Shown: piece after piece, positions 25,876-39,000 of the stretch
Position numbering within the stretch: the stretch's first letter is position 1
Layout of the letters: each line of letters begins with the position of its first letter
From: Reticulascus tulasneorum
Taxonomy: Eukaryota > Ascomycota > Sordariomycetes > Glomerellales > Reticulascaceae
Length of the DNA stretch: 64,000 nucleotides
NCBI GenBank assembly: GCA_001557505.1
Contig: LSAX01000001.1
Location: 1,612,001-1,676,000 of the forward strand
Reading direction: 5' to 3'
The notes under the pieces: model-generated
The model's database searches: none
Seen by the model: only the letters and a program-made list of their open reading frames with translations
Told to the model about the DNA's origin: nothing
Program-made: the position numbers and the translations under genes

Positions 25876-26877
25876 ACTCTCGTTCGTTGGTAGAATTGCC
25901 AATTCCCAGCGGCGAGGGTTCGTGAGGTTTTGAATGTGACGCTAGAAGGGTTCTGGAAACCCATCAGTCGTCTCACATTGCCTAAATGTTGGCCTGGATT
26001 GGCCGGATGGCGTGCCACTGCGTCTGCCAAAATTGCTAATTTTGATAGTCATGTCATGGTAATATCCCGATGTTGATGACCGTTCTTGCCTGCGTCTGGC
26101 GCCTCCAGGCATGGCCAAGGTAGCTGAAACCTGCTCCATGTGAACTACATGGGCGGACTGGTTCCTGTTCAGCTCACCCTGGCATCAGGAGCTCCTCGAT
26201 ATATCCCTCAAGGTAGCCAGAGCATGGTCAGATGTGAAGAGGGCATGGCTTGAAGCTCTGACTTTTGCGAGGTCGCAACAATGGAACGGTTCGGTACCAG
26301 CCAGGGCTCTGATGAAAACTTCAACTCCCGGTACTACAGAGATCCGGCAGATTGTCCACCGACTCTCTGGTTTCATCCCTCGTTATCGATGGTAATTAGA
26401 TAGCATGCCTTACGTGTGAGTCTGACAGATGGAAAACACAAAAGCTCGCCTCCGAGCAGAAACCCACCTGGTGCGCGAATGATGCCAATCACTCCATGTC
26501 TCGCCGTGACTCCTGAACCGGGTCATTCGGATAATGCTACCGATCGAAGTACTTTCTGTGCGCTCCAAGTGGTTTCGTGCGAAGAATCTCCCTAAGCCAT
26601 CAGATAGTCGGCCTACAAGTCTTGCATGTTTAACACAAGATCCAGCCACGGCGGGTGTTGGCTGATTTGGCAGCAAGGAGGAGGAACTTGTAAGGATATT
26701 CGACCCTCGAAAGTGAGTCTCCATACACGTAGTTCAGACTTGAGGATGCTACGATCGAGGTGATGGAAGTAGAATTTCAACCTCCCTGAAGCAAAGTACT
26801 CTTGCAGCATTTGAAATGCCGAGTTGCATAGGATATAAGAGTAAACGCCATCTACCAAAGAGTGCACCGTATTTCAA

Positions 26878-29800
26878 TCAACAAGAGCGCCCATCCACCA
26901 ATCCCCACTGTCCGCCGCAAGAGCACTTTCTCTGCTGCGCCAGCACAAACGTAAACCCCGGCCGCGACCCAAACACGTCCTCCATGACCGACGCACAACG
27001 CACGCATCTCCGCCATTGCAGGACGGGTTGCCTGCTCTCGTCGCCTTCCTTCACGTCCCGCGGTGCGATCAAGTCCACGCGCTTGAAGACGTCGACATAG
27101 CGCCCGCGCGCCTTCTTCGAGGCGAGAGATCTCTTGTCGTCGTCAACCTCGAGGAGGTCAAAGTCGGCAAAGAAGAGCTTCGCGGGGTCGGTCTGGGCCT
27201 TGTATGCCTTCAGGCTCGTGTTGAAGAACTTGAGCAGCACGGGAATGAATGCGGGAGGGGGAGACGATGCGAGGAGCATGTTGAGTTCGCAGTGGAGCTG
27301 TGCGCTCTTAATTGCATTGTCCATGGCCTTGCTCCCCATCTGCTGGCCTTGCGCTGCGTTCTTGCTTGCGAAACTCGCCAGTGAAGTTTGATATGCACTC
27401 CGGATTTCAGCCCCCAGGCCGCTGAGGAGCTTGTCAAACTCCTGTACTTTGATCAAGCTTCCCGATGTGACTCGCTGCATCTTTTGATACGCCTTATACA
27501 GCAGGACGTGAGGCACTCTCGCCTGGGTAGACGGGTCCGTCGCGTTCTGAATCGCGGCTCGGCGCTCGTAGAATTCTATGGCGCGGTTGGAGAGTGCCTC
27601 GAGGTGTAGCAGGCGGCGGCAGACTGCGGAGAGGAAGCCGCGGGTAGAAGAACAGAGCAGCAGATGTAAAGAGACGTCGGAGCGGGATTGTAGGTAGGTT
27701 GTCATCTCAGCAAAACGCTGAGGGTTAAGAAGCGCTATAAATCGGGGGTCGTCAAGTAGGGAGAAGAGAGAGTCTGTCAGCCAGGAGAGAAGATCGAGAG
27801 ACCATTTTGCGCAACCAGAGAGTGCCTCGACAACCTCTGCAAGACTGGTCAGTTTTGGTCCTCCAAAGCAACATTTGAGTTAAGGTTAAGCTAAGTACTA
27901 ACCGTGTTCATCCAGAGGGCTAAGCTTTTCCCGAATATTGATCGGAGTGTTGCTTGCAATTGTAATAAGAATGACAACGTTTCTAGCGTTGAGCGCGAGC
28001 ATGGCAAACTTGCTGCCGAATGTCCGCGGTTGGAACTCGCCCTTGAAACCAAGGTGGTTCAGGATGCTCAGACATAGTTGCAGCGAGCTATTCCTGACGA
28101 GGCTATCATGATGGCTATCTTCCGAGTAGTCGACAGGAATCTTGAGCATCCGTACGATCTCGTTTATCCAGTCAAAGGTGAAACCTTGGAAATAGTTAGC
28201 TTCCAACGCGGTAAATACCAGGCATTATTCTTACGGTGTTTTGAGGCGAATGGCCGAGCAATGGCAAGGATGTCGTCGTAGTTGATGTGATAAAAGGTGG
28301 CTGCCGATGCGGCAACTGTCAGACCAGCAACTACGGCAGCGTATTGGTCTGCCATTGTCAGCATGTTGAGCCACAGCAGCGGGTACAGCATTGGGTTGGT
28401 GCATACCGTCTTGGTTTGAGTTTCCAATATCTCCTAAGGGGTAATGCAACCCGCTCCACTTTACCTTGCCGTCGTCGCATATATTGACAATGGAACAGTT
28501 GGTCGGCGAGAAAGCCATCTGCAAACCTGTCATCCCAGTCAGCAAACAAGCACTAAACCGTGGGACAGGCGGCCTTACAAGGAGTCTCCTCGGAGAAGGT
28601 GAAGCCGACTTGGTTGAGACTCATAATTTTGTCTAATTGCGTTTCGTTGTATATCTCGTTCATGGTGAATCGATCTCGGTATTCGACCGTCCCGTCACTG
28701 AAGGCTATACATAAAACCTTTCCAAATTGGATCGTTTGCAGCCCAATCACGACTTTATTTAGCACGATGGGCTCTAGTTTCTTCAGCCGAGTCATAGCCT
28801 GGGAGTGTGTCAGCGCACATCGTGACAGAGATGATTGTCGTTGCAATTACCGGTGGAGCAGATCCGGTGCTATTCCGTCGACTGCCCAGCTGCTCAAATG
28901 CGGGATGTAACCCCTGAGCCTGGTCGCTCAGGACCTCCCACCTGTCAATGACGCTTTCTACCTCTTGGTATGGGGAGCTCGGGGTTGGGAGGAACGTTCG
29001 AACGCCCAAGATAAGGGACTGCGCCCACGACTGGCCGTTGCTATCCATGGTCGGTGGCAGTATTTCTAGGTGGGAGAGTTGGGTCATGGAAGAGTCGAGA
29101 TGGCTGGCGCCTGGCCCAGTCTGCAGCCAGCTCGACACGGCAACGTGCCTCTCCTTCATAGAGGGGCTTAATGGCTGGCTACCAGGAGGCAGCTTGTTGT
29201 CAGACTGAGGCAGTCCCCAGCCAATCTGAACCCTAAGGACTCGAAGTTGCTTGGAAGTGGTCGCAAGCGCGATCAACAAGGTATCTAATGCCCGGTTAGA
29301 GCTGAAAGGAAGAGGTATAGGGGGCCATGGCGTTGGGTTCCGTGGGGAGTAAACTGACTCTTCTCCGTACATATCGATGCATGAGTGACGAGGTCTTCCG
29401 AGGCATTGATGCTCTCAAGCTCCAGCGTAGTCTCCTCAACCTTGTTGTTATTCTGGGTCCAGTGCAGCTTCAGAAGCCCATTCGTGGTGACACATAGCAA
29501 TGCGCTCTTGGCGGGATTGGGGTGCCAGGGCCCCCAGGCGTGGATGAAGGAGCTCTCATAACGATAGCTGTTTGCCTCTTTGACTGCAGGACCATGGAAC
29601 ACGTTATACTGGTCCCGTTCGTTAGAAACATCTTGGCCGGGGCCGCCTTGGGCGCATTAGGTCCTCACCTGACGGCTCTGGGGCATGAGGCTCAGCCAGT
29701 AACTGCCGACGACAGCATGTAAGTCATCGACTGGGTCGATATCCCATTTCCGAACGGAAAAGGGCTTGTTGAGACAGATTGAGAAGGACAAGATGGAGAC

Positions 29801-30263
29801 TCGTCCGGCAGAATCAATGACGGCGAGTTCGGGGCTACTGGTGGCGGCCCAGGTGAGATGCACGATGGGGCTTGCAGAGGTCGTGCTGATGTGTTCGCAC
29901 TTGGAGGGCTCACTGAGGCCCCATACGCCATTTTCGGGATGGCTGCGCAGATACCTGACTTCGACGGACAAGCCATCCGGCGCAACGGATGCGATGGTGC
30001 CGGCTCTCGACCAGGCAACGCCCCTGGGGTGTGTGTGAGTCATTGAAGAGATGTAAAGTTGGGGGAGTGATTGGGGAGGGGTACTGGCAACAGCCACGGC
30101 TGCGAAGCTCATCTATTCTCTGGTGGAGCTGCTTGCTGGGTGGCCGGGAGGTTGGTAGAGAAAGAGAGACGCCGTCGCCGAATAGATCATCGACGTCCAA
30201 CTGAGCGACTTGCATTGGATTCATGTTGCTGTCTAGGATGAGCGGCATGTTGTCGTCGGTCAT
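26878..30263 (-). CDS. MED16: Mediator of RNA polymerase II transcription subunit 16 (Sin4)
   Basis: Nine exons (30085-30263, 29669-30023, 29359-29608, 28851-29284, 28579-28798, 28407-28526, 28235-28348, 27903-28184, 26878-27836) splice in phase to 970 residues. Introns are 50-74 nt and most have clear CTAAC or CTGAC branch sites. MED16 is a tail-module subunit of Mediator that links activators to RNA polymerase II in the nucleus. The start MTDDNMPLIL is followed by DVDDLFGDG and RGCCQ-GVAWSRAGTIAS, typical of fungal MED16 before its WD-like N-terminal region. Other family segments are FTFDWINEIVRMLK in exon 8 and the C-terminal CVRCASVMED...GFTFVLAQQRKCSCGG, a Cys-rich end that may bind zinc. 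The exon 3 to exon 4 junction (29359/29284) is chosen by branch-site position; an alternative donor lies 12 nt upstream. Confidence 0.9.
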
Positions 30264-32662
30264 GTCACGGGCAATGTTGCTCTTTGATGTGTTTGTTTGG
30301 ATCAGCCTTGGTCGAAGGACTGATGGTTTAAGGATGAATAAGCCAAGTGCGAAGAGAGCGGACTATGCCGTATCTTATTCCACGACCACGCCTCATCGAA
30401 CCAAGGTATCCAAAAGTGAAAGAAGAAAAAGCTACAAATCAATGGAGACTGTTGGCTGGGCGTGGAAGGCTGAGCGAAGCGATTTGGCGAATGGTGGATT
30501 CTGACATGTGGCTGGTGAGGAACGGCGGTATCTTAACAATTAATTTCTGGGAGCAACAAATTTCCCAAGAGCACCCTGTATAAGAAGGTCTTTGCCGGCT
30601 TTGCTGCTAATTACTTCGGACGTGTAATAGTCAATGGTAGATGAAATGGTAAATACGGGCAGGGAGCCTTGGTGATTGCAACGTGCGAGTTGCTTGTGTG
30701 AGTGTGTACGTGTGAGTGAGTGTGTGCGGTGCACGAAGTCCAGCTTTCCCACCTAGTAGTATTCAGCCTTCTTTTTGCCCCATTCTTTCCCGAGCATCTA
30801 GTGGAAGACGGAGAATCCCAAGGTCAGCCACACCTGTGGCTGACTGACTCGAGCCAGGCCAATCGTGCGTGGGGATGATGTGTGTGGAGAATGAGAGCGC
30901 CAGGGATCCCCCCGAGCTGGGACCCACACAATATGGGCGAGTTCGTGTTTCCGAGCAACGGGTACCGCTTTTGCATTGAATGGAAGGACTCGATCCCAGT
31001 TTCAGTCTGAACTGTTCATTGGCCTGTGATGTCCCATAATTACTCACAAGAATAGGAATGGGGGAGAGGTCGAACGACCCAGCAAGGCGGGCCGCGGGTT
31101 TTGTTATTATGCGAGAGAATAATAACATGAGGCTTTGTTTACACAAGGCTGGATTGGATGACTGTGCTTGTCTGCGTTTGTGTAGGCGGTACTGTATGTA
31201 ATCATCTCTTCGACGAGTACGAGATGACGTTAGAGAGAGTGAGAGAGAGAGAGAGGAGGCCCTCTCATTGCGGTAAAGTTACCAGCCAGGTACGTACCAC
31301 GTTCGCATCAGGGATGGAGATCTCAGGCGGGCACCATGTCTTCTGGTTTTTGTGGTTCACCGCCGCATCTTACTGTCGCGGCTTTTGCGGTCTAATACGT
31401 AGTATGTACAATGTACGAAGTACTAGGCTGCTTGCAATTGGTGCTCCGCCGTCAGCTTATTGCCTCGCACATCTTGACTTTGTGGCTGCCGCTCCTGTTC
31501 AGCCCGACTCGTCCATCCCCGTGATGCCCGGCAGGCAGGAGGATTCAAAGTTTGGGGTTCTTTGACATGTTCGAGGCGAGGAGGAACAAGCAGAGAATTA
31601 CAAAACCATTCATCAATGAGCAGTTGAACAGCACCTTTTCCTGTTTGCTGGTACGTACAATTACATGGCAGCAAAATATCATTCATACAGCAAGCAGCCT
31701 CATCAAGTGAGGCTAAATCTCGAACAAACTGCATTTTTAATTTCCAGGGAACCAACCCCGTTCCCGCTGTTTAAAAAAAAATTACCCCGTGCCAAAGGAC
31801 AATTCCCAGACTAGAGGCTAAGGAGAAAAGAGGAGTAGAACAGCATCGAGAAAGAAAGACACCACCACATTGAGAGTTGGGGGGCGCCGCCCAGCCAGCT
31901 AGCACGTAGCCCGTTCATTCTCTGCATAACGGCACGGAAACGCAGAGGCGAGCGGAAGAGGAGTTGGAGGGAGACTGGGCGAAATCCGATTAAGCGATCA
32001 GCTGTCCGGTCGGCTAGCCAGGGAATCAGAAGCAGAGCAACGGAAAAAGGGGAAAAAAGTAATAGGAAAGCGAGGCAAAGAGAAGTAACGGCAATAAGCC
32101 GATGTAAAGGAGAAAGCAAAACGAGAAAAAGGGAGACCTGGGGACGTGGACACCCACAGACCGGATACCAGACACGCACACACACTCCCTGCACGCAGAG
32201 GGCGGAGAGGAGTGTGAGCAAGAAGAAGAAGACGAAGAAGAGACACACCCACGTCCTGTATGTACGTACGTCCCGGATCCGCATCCATCCATCCATCCCC
32301 CATCGCCGCGCCGACCTCCTCACACCTTGCCTACCAAGATTACTTGGCTCACTCGCTCGCCTGTCTCTCACCCTCCTCCCCTTCTCCTCCACACTTCATT
32401 TCGACAACGACACCCCATACAAACCTCGACTTCTCGACAACCACGAAACCCCATTCCCACCCGACAACCCTTTCGTGTCGACTATTTAAAAAAATAACAG
32501 GAGGCAAGAAAGCCTGTCCGTTCTTTACATCCGCAAGCAACCAAAAAAAAAAAAACCCCCATACCCAGCAACGCCATGGTATAAGACAACCCACATCCCG
32601 AATTCATTTCTCCCCCTTCTCTTCCCTCACCCTTCGCTTCTGCGACCAAGACCTTGCACATC
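30264..32662. other. 2.4 kb divergent promoter region of MED16 and the sirtuin
   Basis: MED16 (minus) and the sirtuin (plus) diverge from here. The sirtuin side has a long CT- and A-rich leader (about 32280-32660), including CCAT repeats (32284-32299) and poly-A runs. A GA run lies at 31232-31256. Long minus-strand frames at 31811-32392 are low-complexity and I do not believe they are genes. Confidence 0.5.
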
Positions 32663-34819
32663 ATGGACGCGCAAGGGCAGACGTCGTCTCCCCCTTCCTC
32701 GCCCCCCTCGTCCCCTCTGTCCGTCCTCTCCAAGTCGCCCTCGCTGCCTCCATCGCCAACCACGACGCTCGATGCGTCCAAGCGATACCCCTCCCCGACT
32801 TCCTCCATGCCTTCCGGCAGCCAATCTCCAATCAAGGTCGAGAGCGCGCCCGACTCCATTCACGTCAATACCGACGATGTCGCCGACGACCCGCCCCCGC
32901 GGAAGAAGCGCAGGTTGCAAGGCCCCAAGGAACGGACGACCGAATACCTCGACCTGAAAAATGTCAGCGTCGGACTGGACGGCGACGATGAGGCCAAGCT
33001 GGAGCGGCTGCTCTCCGCCCTAAAGAAGAGGAAGAAGATTGTCGTCATCGCGGGCGCTGGCATCTCCGTTTCGGCTGGCATTCCCGACTTTCGGTCCAAA
33101 CAAGGCTTGTTCGCTACCCTGCCGAACGAACACAAGATGAAGGGTTCGGGAAAACACCTCTTCGACGCCTCCGTCTACAAGCACGATTCCTCCACCGAAA
33201 AATTCCATAAGATGGTCTGCGACCTGGCGCAGATGGTCAGCACGGCCAAGCCTACCCCCTTCCACCATATGCTGGCGTCGCTAGCCGAGGAGGGCCGCCT
33301 ATTACGCCTCTACACGCAAAACGTCGACTGCATAGACACCAACATGGCGCCCCTGTCCACCACTGTCCCGCTCAACACCAAAGGTCCCTGGCCAACCTCC
33401 ATCCAGCTCCACGGCAGCATCGAAAAAATGGTGTGCACGAAGTGTGCGCATATCGACCCCTTCAACAGCGAGCTCTTCATCGGCCATGAGGCGCCATTGT
33501 GTGAAAAGTGCAAGGAGCTCGACAATGTGCGGACCTCCTACGCCGGCAAGCGCAGCCATGGCATTGGCCGTCTACGCCCCAGAATGGTCCTCTACAACGA
33601 GTACAACCCGGACGAGGAGGCTATCGGTAACGTCTCCAGCACGGATCTCAAATCTCGGCCAGATGCTGTCATCGTCGTCGGCACATCGCTGAAGATCCCT
33701 GGCGTCCGCCGCCTGGTCAAGGAGCTCTGCCAGGTGACCCGAAGTCGCAGGGACGGCTTCACAGCATGGATCAACGTGGACCCCGAGCCGCAGCACAACG
33801 ACTTTAAGGAGTGCTGGGACTTGGTCGTCCGGGGACAGTGCGATGACGTTGCCGGTCTAATCTCGTTGCCGCATTGGGACGAGCAAGACATCGAGGACAG
33901 TGCCATCCTCAGCGGCGAAGACCACGAGATCCGCCAGCGACGTCTGAGCCGCGATAAGTTGGAGGTTCAACTGCCGCCGGCTCTGCCATCTCAAGCAGCT
34001 CCCAAGGTTCGCAAGGCCCTGCCCGACACCCCCAGGAAATCCAAGTTGGAAGTTGTACTGGAGGCCAAGCCTAAACTGGTCGAGCAGGTCCAGGGCATCC
34101 CAACCCCGACCGCAAGTCCGAAGATGCCAGCCTCCGAACCTGGCAAGAAGCTCGCCAAATCGAAGCAGAGCAAGCTGTCATTCGCCGGGAAGCAGGTTCC
34201 GGACTCTGAGAGTGAAGCATCGATCAAGGGCAAGAAATCCAAACCCAAGAAGCCTCGCCAGACCAAGAAGGCAGCCGCACCGCCCAAGGGTACCGTCACG
34301 CAGACTTTCAAGGCCGTCAAGAGTCGCACAGATGATATGCAGGCCACGGAAAAGAAGGCGATGGACAGCCTCGCCTCGCCAGATCTCTCATCACAAGCCG
34401 GTCTCTCAGACGCTTACGAGCTCCCGCCTCTTCGGCCCAGGGGCCAAAAGGCACCGGACAGCGTCATGTACACGTCGCGCGATGCCCACACGAGCGAGTC
34501 TCTCCGTAGCGAGGAACCCCCCTCCACGCCGACTCTGCCAGTCCTGCAGAAGGCAGCGGATACCATCACCGCGGCGCTCCCCCCTAGCACTCCGCCCATG
34601 GCCGATCGGAGCATATTCGCGGGCTACATGTCCGGACAGTCAACACCAACCATCCGGGCACGGCCCAACTCATCACCCTGCATCGGAGTATCCACCGATA
34701 CCTACAAAGGCAGCATCGTCGCCGCCGTCCCGTCCACGCCGACCCACAAACGCACCCTGTCCGCAGACACCATCTCTCCGAAGTCCATACCCAGGGGTAT
34801 GGAGATGCTCGTCGACTAA
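32663..34819 (+). CDS. hst4: NAD-dependent histone deacetylase, Hst3/Hst4-type sirtuin
   Basis: A single exon gives 718 residues from ATG 32663 (MDAQGQTSSP). The Sir2 domain covers about 105-410: the NAD-binding loop GAGISVSAGIPDFRS (131-145), TQNVDCID (218-225), catalytic His250 in QLHGS, zinc ligands Cys258/Cys261 and Cys280/Cys283, and GTSLKIPGVRRLVKE (340-354), which is characteristic of the Hst3/Hst4 branch. These enzymes remove acetyl groups from histone H3 Lys56 and so affect replication-coupled chromatin assembly and genome stability. A basic PRKKRR stretch near residue 79 is a likely nuclear localisation signal. The N-terminus (1-75) and the C-terminal 300 residues are disordered and rich in Ser, Pro and Lys with many SP/TP sites, which suggests cell-cycle phosphorylation and turnover as known for Hst3/4; that link is inference. 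Confidence 0.92.
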   Translation: MDAQGQTSSPPSSPPSSPLSVLSKSPSLPPSPTTTLDASKRYPSPTSSMPSGSQSPIKVESAPDSIHVNTDDVADDPPPRKKRRLQGPKERTTEYLDLKNVSVGLDGDDEAKLERLLSALKKRKKIVVIAGAGISVSAGIPDFRSKQGLFATLPNEHKMKGSGKHLFDASVYKHDSSTEKFHKMVCDLAQMVSTAKPTPFHHMLASLAEEGRLLRLYTQNVDCIDTNMAPLSTTVPLNTKGPWPTSIQLHGSIEKMVCTKCAHIDPFNSELFIGHEAPLCEKCKELDNVRTSYAGKRSHGIGRLRPRMVLYNEYNPDEEAIGNVSSTDLKSRPDAVIVVGTSLKIPGVRRLVKELCQVTRSRRDGFTAWINVDPEPQHNDFKECWDLVVRGQCDDVAGLISLPHWDEQDIEDSAILSGEDHEIRQRRLSRDKLEVQLPPALPSQAAPKVRKALPDTPRKSKLEVVLEAKPKLVEQVQGIPTPTASPKMPASEPGKKLAKSKQSKLSFAGKQVPDSESEASIKGKKSKPKKPRQTKKAAAPPKGTVTQTFKAVKSRTDDMQATEKKAMDSLASPDLSSQAGLSDAYELPPLRPRGQKAPDSVMYTSRDAHTSESLRSEEPPSTPTLPVLQKAADTITAALPPSTPPMADRSIFAGYMSGQSTPTIRARPNSSPCIGVSTDTYKGSIVAAVPSTPTHKRTLSADTISPKSIPRGMEMLVD

Positions 34820-36004
34820 ACAACCCCCGCCGGTCTGGTGCCGCCGAAATATCATATTCATTTCCCCTTTGTTTAGGAAAGGCGGCCTGCGTCTTGCTTC
34901 TACGTACGGAAAATGCATTCCCGGGAGTTATTGGGTGCCCCAACTTCGTCGAGGGCATTCAGGGAGTCTTCGTTTTTTTTTTTTTTGGCCATTCAAAATT
35001 TTATCGATTACTGTGCCGGAGAGTACATGCGACTCTCTAAAACCGAGGCTCTGTAAATCCCATCCCGAACTTTGTATGCACATAAACACAAACACACACA
35101 CAATCAAACTCCTGTATCACCCGAAAGGCCCCTCCTGGCAAATATACCATGTTGAGGAAAGTCATGGTATGGATAGAGGAGAGGTTACTTACTAGTTGCA
35201 CATTGTGCAATATTAATATACTCACTACGATGAAGAATGGTGCCACTCCTTTCGTGAACATTGCCGTCTTTTCCTGTCAGTAGAGCCCGTAGAATCATGC
35301 TAGTCACAAAGTCAAAGCGGTTCCCAAGCACAAATATGATTTCATGACGCTTTATTTTGCTATCTCTATACTCCCAGACAGGCTACAGGGCTGACTCTCC
35401 CACTCGCCTATTTCTCGTCATGTCCACAAAGGGTGGTTGGTTCCATGCCAAAAAAGGACCAAGATTCCCGAACTCGCCTTTATCTGCGAGCGGATTCTTT
35501 CTCACCAGTAATATATTCTAACAAAGTTGCGTAACATACCGCGTCTCATCACTGGTGCTGTGCATGTGTCGGCCTCCCCTTCCTACCGCGCTTGCACAAC
35601 TCGTCGGCGAAAGCCAAGTCCCAATAGAGCAAGGCTGAGGATTCGCGACGGACACGCTGGCGAGGCTGACATCATGTGACTTGGACGTATCGCTCCCCAT
35701 TCAATCATCTTCGCCATGAAACGAAACCGGCTGTCTCGCTCGGATGAGTCTCTTTGTAATCATGACGAAGGAAGACACGACCATCATGCTGTATCTTCGT
35801 AACTCCTAAATCGGTGCCCTATACCATGCAATTCCGGGTATGTTGTTTATGGTTTCCACACCTTGGGAAACAGAATGCCAATTCCTTATACCGAAACGCC
35901 AGATCAATGCAGATGATGCAACTACATCGTTCTTTTTTGAGAGAGAGTGCGAGATGTCATGTGTTGTATGTATTTTTGGTTGAGTAGATCATGCCAGACC
36001 CCCA
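34820..36004. other. Intergenic, convergent 3' ends of the sirtuin and CHD1
   Basis: Almost 1.2 kb without a recognisable gene. It includes a T-run at about 34974-34985 and a short CA-rich segment near 35088-35101. It should contain both 3' UTRs. Confidence 0.5.
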
Positions 36005-39000
36005 TCAGGACGGGGTGGCTGATGTGCCATTGGTAACGGCAGGTGTCGATTTCGAGGCTTCTGGGCCCTTAGTCTCTCTAGCCCGAAGTGTCGTATACAT
36101 ATCACTGAGCCTTCTTCCTGTAATGTTACTCGTGCTGTCAACAGGCCACAAAGAAGCCAAGAAGTCCCTACAAACGTTAGTCTAACTGCACACATATGTG
36201 AGGATCGACGGGGACATACCAGAAACGGTTCTTCAAAGCTTCGTCTCCAACCTTAACAAATTCCCGGTCCAGGAAAGTGCCAATAACAACAAGCTCTTTG
36301 CCGAAGATTTTGGCGCGTTCTTTGCTCGACTTGACCTTCTCCTTCGTGGTGGCAAGAATTGTTTCGAAGTTCTCCCGCACTGGCTTCAACAGGTACCACA
36401 GCATCGCATCAGGGTCCTTTTCCCTGTCCTCTTTGTTGTCTCCCATCTTGCGAAGCACCTCCAACCGCCGAAGAGCTTTGGTGCGACGTTCTTGTTCCGG
36501 CTGAGGATCTTTGTCAGGTCGAGCATCACTGCGCCGATGTTCCTCTGGCCGTCGATGCTTTTGATTGCTGCTGCGATCGCCCTCATCGTCGCGCTGCTTT
36601 CGCTTGTCAGGTCTCGGTGAGAAGGAGTCTTCGACGTTGCCCTTAGAACGGCGAGGATCATCAACTCTTCGGTGCTTAGGAATACGTCCATCATCGTGGC
36701 CAGTATGTTTCCTCTTGCTATCGGGTCGGGGTGTACCTCTCTCGTCAGCATTACTGCGAGATCGATGATGATCTCCATGACTATGGTTGCGATCACGATC
36801 ACGGTCGCGCTGCTGGCTACCCTTCTTGGTCATTTGGGGCGCGGGGGATGCCGCTGCGCTACCGACATCGCTTCGACGATGGCCGTTTGCAAGGGCAAGC
36901 TTCTTGTTGTTGCGATGGTGATTCTCAACCACCTTCTGGGCCGTGGCATCATCGGAATATTTCGAATAGAGCACCGACAACAAATATTCGGAACGCCGGA
37001 CAAGATGGACGGCTCCAGGAGCCTTGATACCCTTCTCAGTGCCCTTGTTCCGCTCTTCCTTTTTCTCGATGCGATGCTCTTCCAAGAAGAACTTCTCGTA
37101 GAGTTCCAGTTCTTTGTCATCCCGAATTTGCGTCCAAGCGCCAAATCCGTACCGGTCAATGCCAACAAGAAGCATGCCGTCCTCTTTTGCGCCCCATTCG
37201 CATGAGTAGTGTGCGCCCTTGGATGCATCAGGAAGGCGGAAGGTTCTGAAATCGTTGGCCTTTTGTAACTCCTGTCGAAGAAGACGGAGTTGCCGTGGAC
37301 GCTCAATTGCTGTTTCTGCGTTCATCTTTTTCACCTCCCCAAAATCAACCAAGACAGCCTTTTTATCCTTCTTTGTAAGAGACTTCCCGAGCTTCCGCTC
37401 GTCTTCTGCCAGCTTTGCGATATTCTCGTCGATAGCCTGCTCGCTTGTTTTGGTAAAGCCCTCAAGTATAGAAGCCAAGAACCCACGATCCCTATCAGCC
37501 AGGCGAGCCTCTTCAACAAGTTCATCCCCGCGGTCCTCCATAGACCCATAGCGGAAAAAGGCCCGGATAAGATTTCTCGTCTCCTTCTCGTTCAGGGGAC
37601 GTTTGGGGTCCGACAATAAAGCTCGCTGCTCTTCCTGTTCCTGCAACAGCTGCTTCTCCCTCTGCCGCTTCTTGGCAAGACGGTCCGCTCTATCGGAGTC
37701 TTTTCCATTGCGGCTCTTCATAGCTGCTCTTCGAGGGGCACTTTCAGCGGCGACCTTGGCAACATAATCCTCATGCTGCCGCTTCTCTTCCTCTGACCTA
37801 ATGACCGCGAGTTCTTCTGCCGGAATGATCTGGTCCCAGTCTAAAGTTAAGTCGTCGACTTTGACATCCGTGAACTGCATAAAATTGTCCCAGTCGATAC
37901 CACCGCTGCTGAGATTCATTTTGTCGTCGACCTTGGTCTTGGTCACTTCGGCATTCTCAAGAATAGAGTCAATATCCAGCTGCTCCAATCGCTCCTGATT
38001 GCCTGTTTGCTCGAACATTTTCTGGGAGCGCATTTTGAGGACCCACTGGATGTCTTCATTGGACGACGGGCCATCCATCTTCAAGCCCTTCTTGTTGAAT
38101 TCTTCACGGAACGCCTTGCCGTCGTCTGTGACACCTGCTTGGATCGTGAGATACTCTAGAAGCAGCTTATTACGAGCCCGTTCCAGGACCTCTTCCTCGA
38201 CCGTCTCCTTAGAGACTAGGCGATAAATGTTGACAGGTCGCTTCTGTCCAATTCGATGAGCGCGGCCCATGGCCTGCAAATCAGCTTGCGGGTTCCAATC
38301 CGAATCGAAGATGATCACAGTGTCTGCGGTCATGAGGTTGATTCCTAGACCACCTGCTCGGGTGGACAGGAGGAAACAGAAGTCATCACTATCCTCGGCG
38401 TTAAAGTGGTTGATCGCCATTCGGCGCGGCCCCGCTGCGATGGTGCCATCTAACCGTTGGAATTTGTATCCTCTAAGTGCGAGGTAGTCGCTTAGAATAT
38501 CCAGCATCTTCACCATCTGACTGAAGACGAGAACGCGGTGGCCATCCTTCTTTAGCTTAGTGAGAAGCTGGTCAAGGAGCATCATTTTGCCACTGCTAGC
38601 AATCAAGCCTTTGACCTGGTCTTCTCGACGAGTGCTGCCACTCAAGACTCTGTCTTCTGCACCTGGGAACATGTAGGGATGGTTGCTGACTTTCTTGAGC
38701 TCCATCATGATGTTCAAAAGTGAGCTCTTCTGGCCAGTAGCGTCACTGAGCGCAGCATAATTCCTGGTTAGAACATTCTTGTAGTACTCGAGTTGGACAT
38801 CCGACAACTCCACTCGAATGATTTTCTCGGTTTTTGGGGGAAGGTCTGACTCGACTGTCTCCTTCGTACGCCGCAGGATGTATGGCGCAATGGATTTATG
38901 GAGGTCTTGCAGTTTCTCTTGTGCGTCGCTGCCAGCTAGGCTCTCTAGGTCCTCGTCAATGAATACTTTGCCAGGGTTCAAAAAGTCCATTAGTGCCGAC

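Larger units (their letters stand above)
19694..26877. other. 7.2 kb gene-poor stretch upstream of the ammonium transporter
   Basis: No convincing coding gene was found on either strand. The stretch has long G-runs (20708, 20790-20819, 22823), a CA microsatellite (25842-25874), short palindromes with TGCCTAG arms (20944-20965, 21809-21822) and many ACCT/TAGGTA-rich segments (for example 21980-22015). The first kilobase should be the transporter promoter and leader. Short frames with some protein-like composition (for example 24974-25159 minus) have no identifiable domain. Confidence 0.5.

Noticed and set aside
31811..32392. Hydrophobic minus-strand frame of 193 codons in the sirtuin leader
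   Set aside because: Leu/Phe/Ser/Cys runs come from the AG-rich plus strand; two neighbouring frames look the same and there is no start context or homology.
34053..35195. 380-codon plus frame overlapping the sirtuin 3' end
   Set aside because: Low-complexity Arg/Pro/Ser shadow of the sirtuin tail, running past its stop codon without any motif.
36177..36219. Stop codon of the long CHD1 frame at 36177 as the natural end
   Set aside because: It lies inside a 52-nt intron with GTATGT, GACTAAC and TAG; splicing restores a family-like C-terminus ending at 36005.
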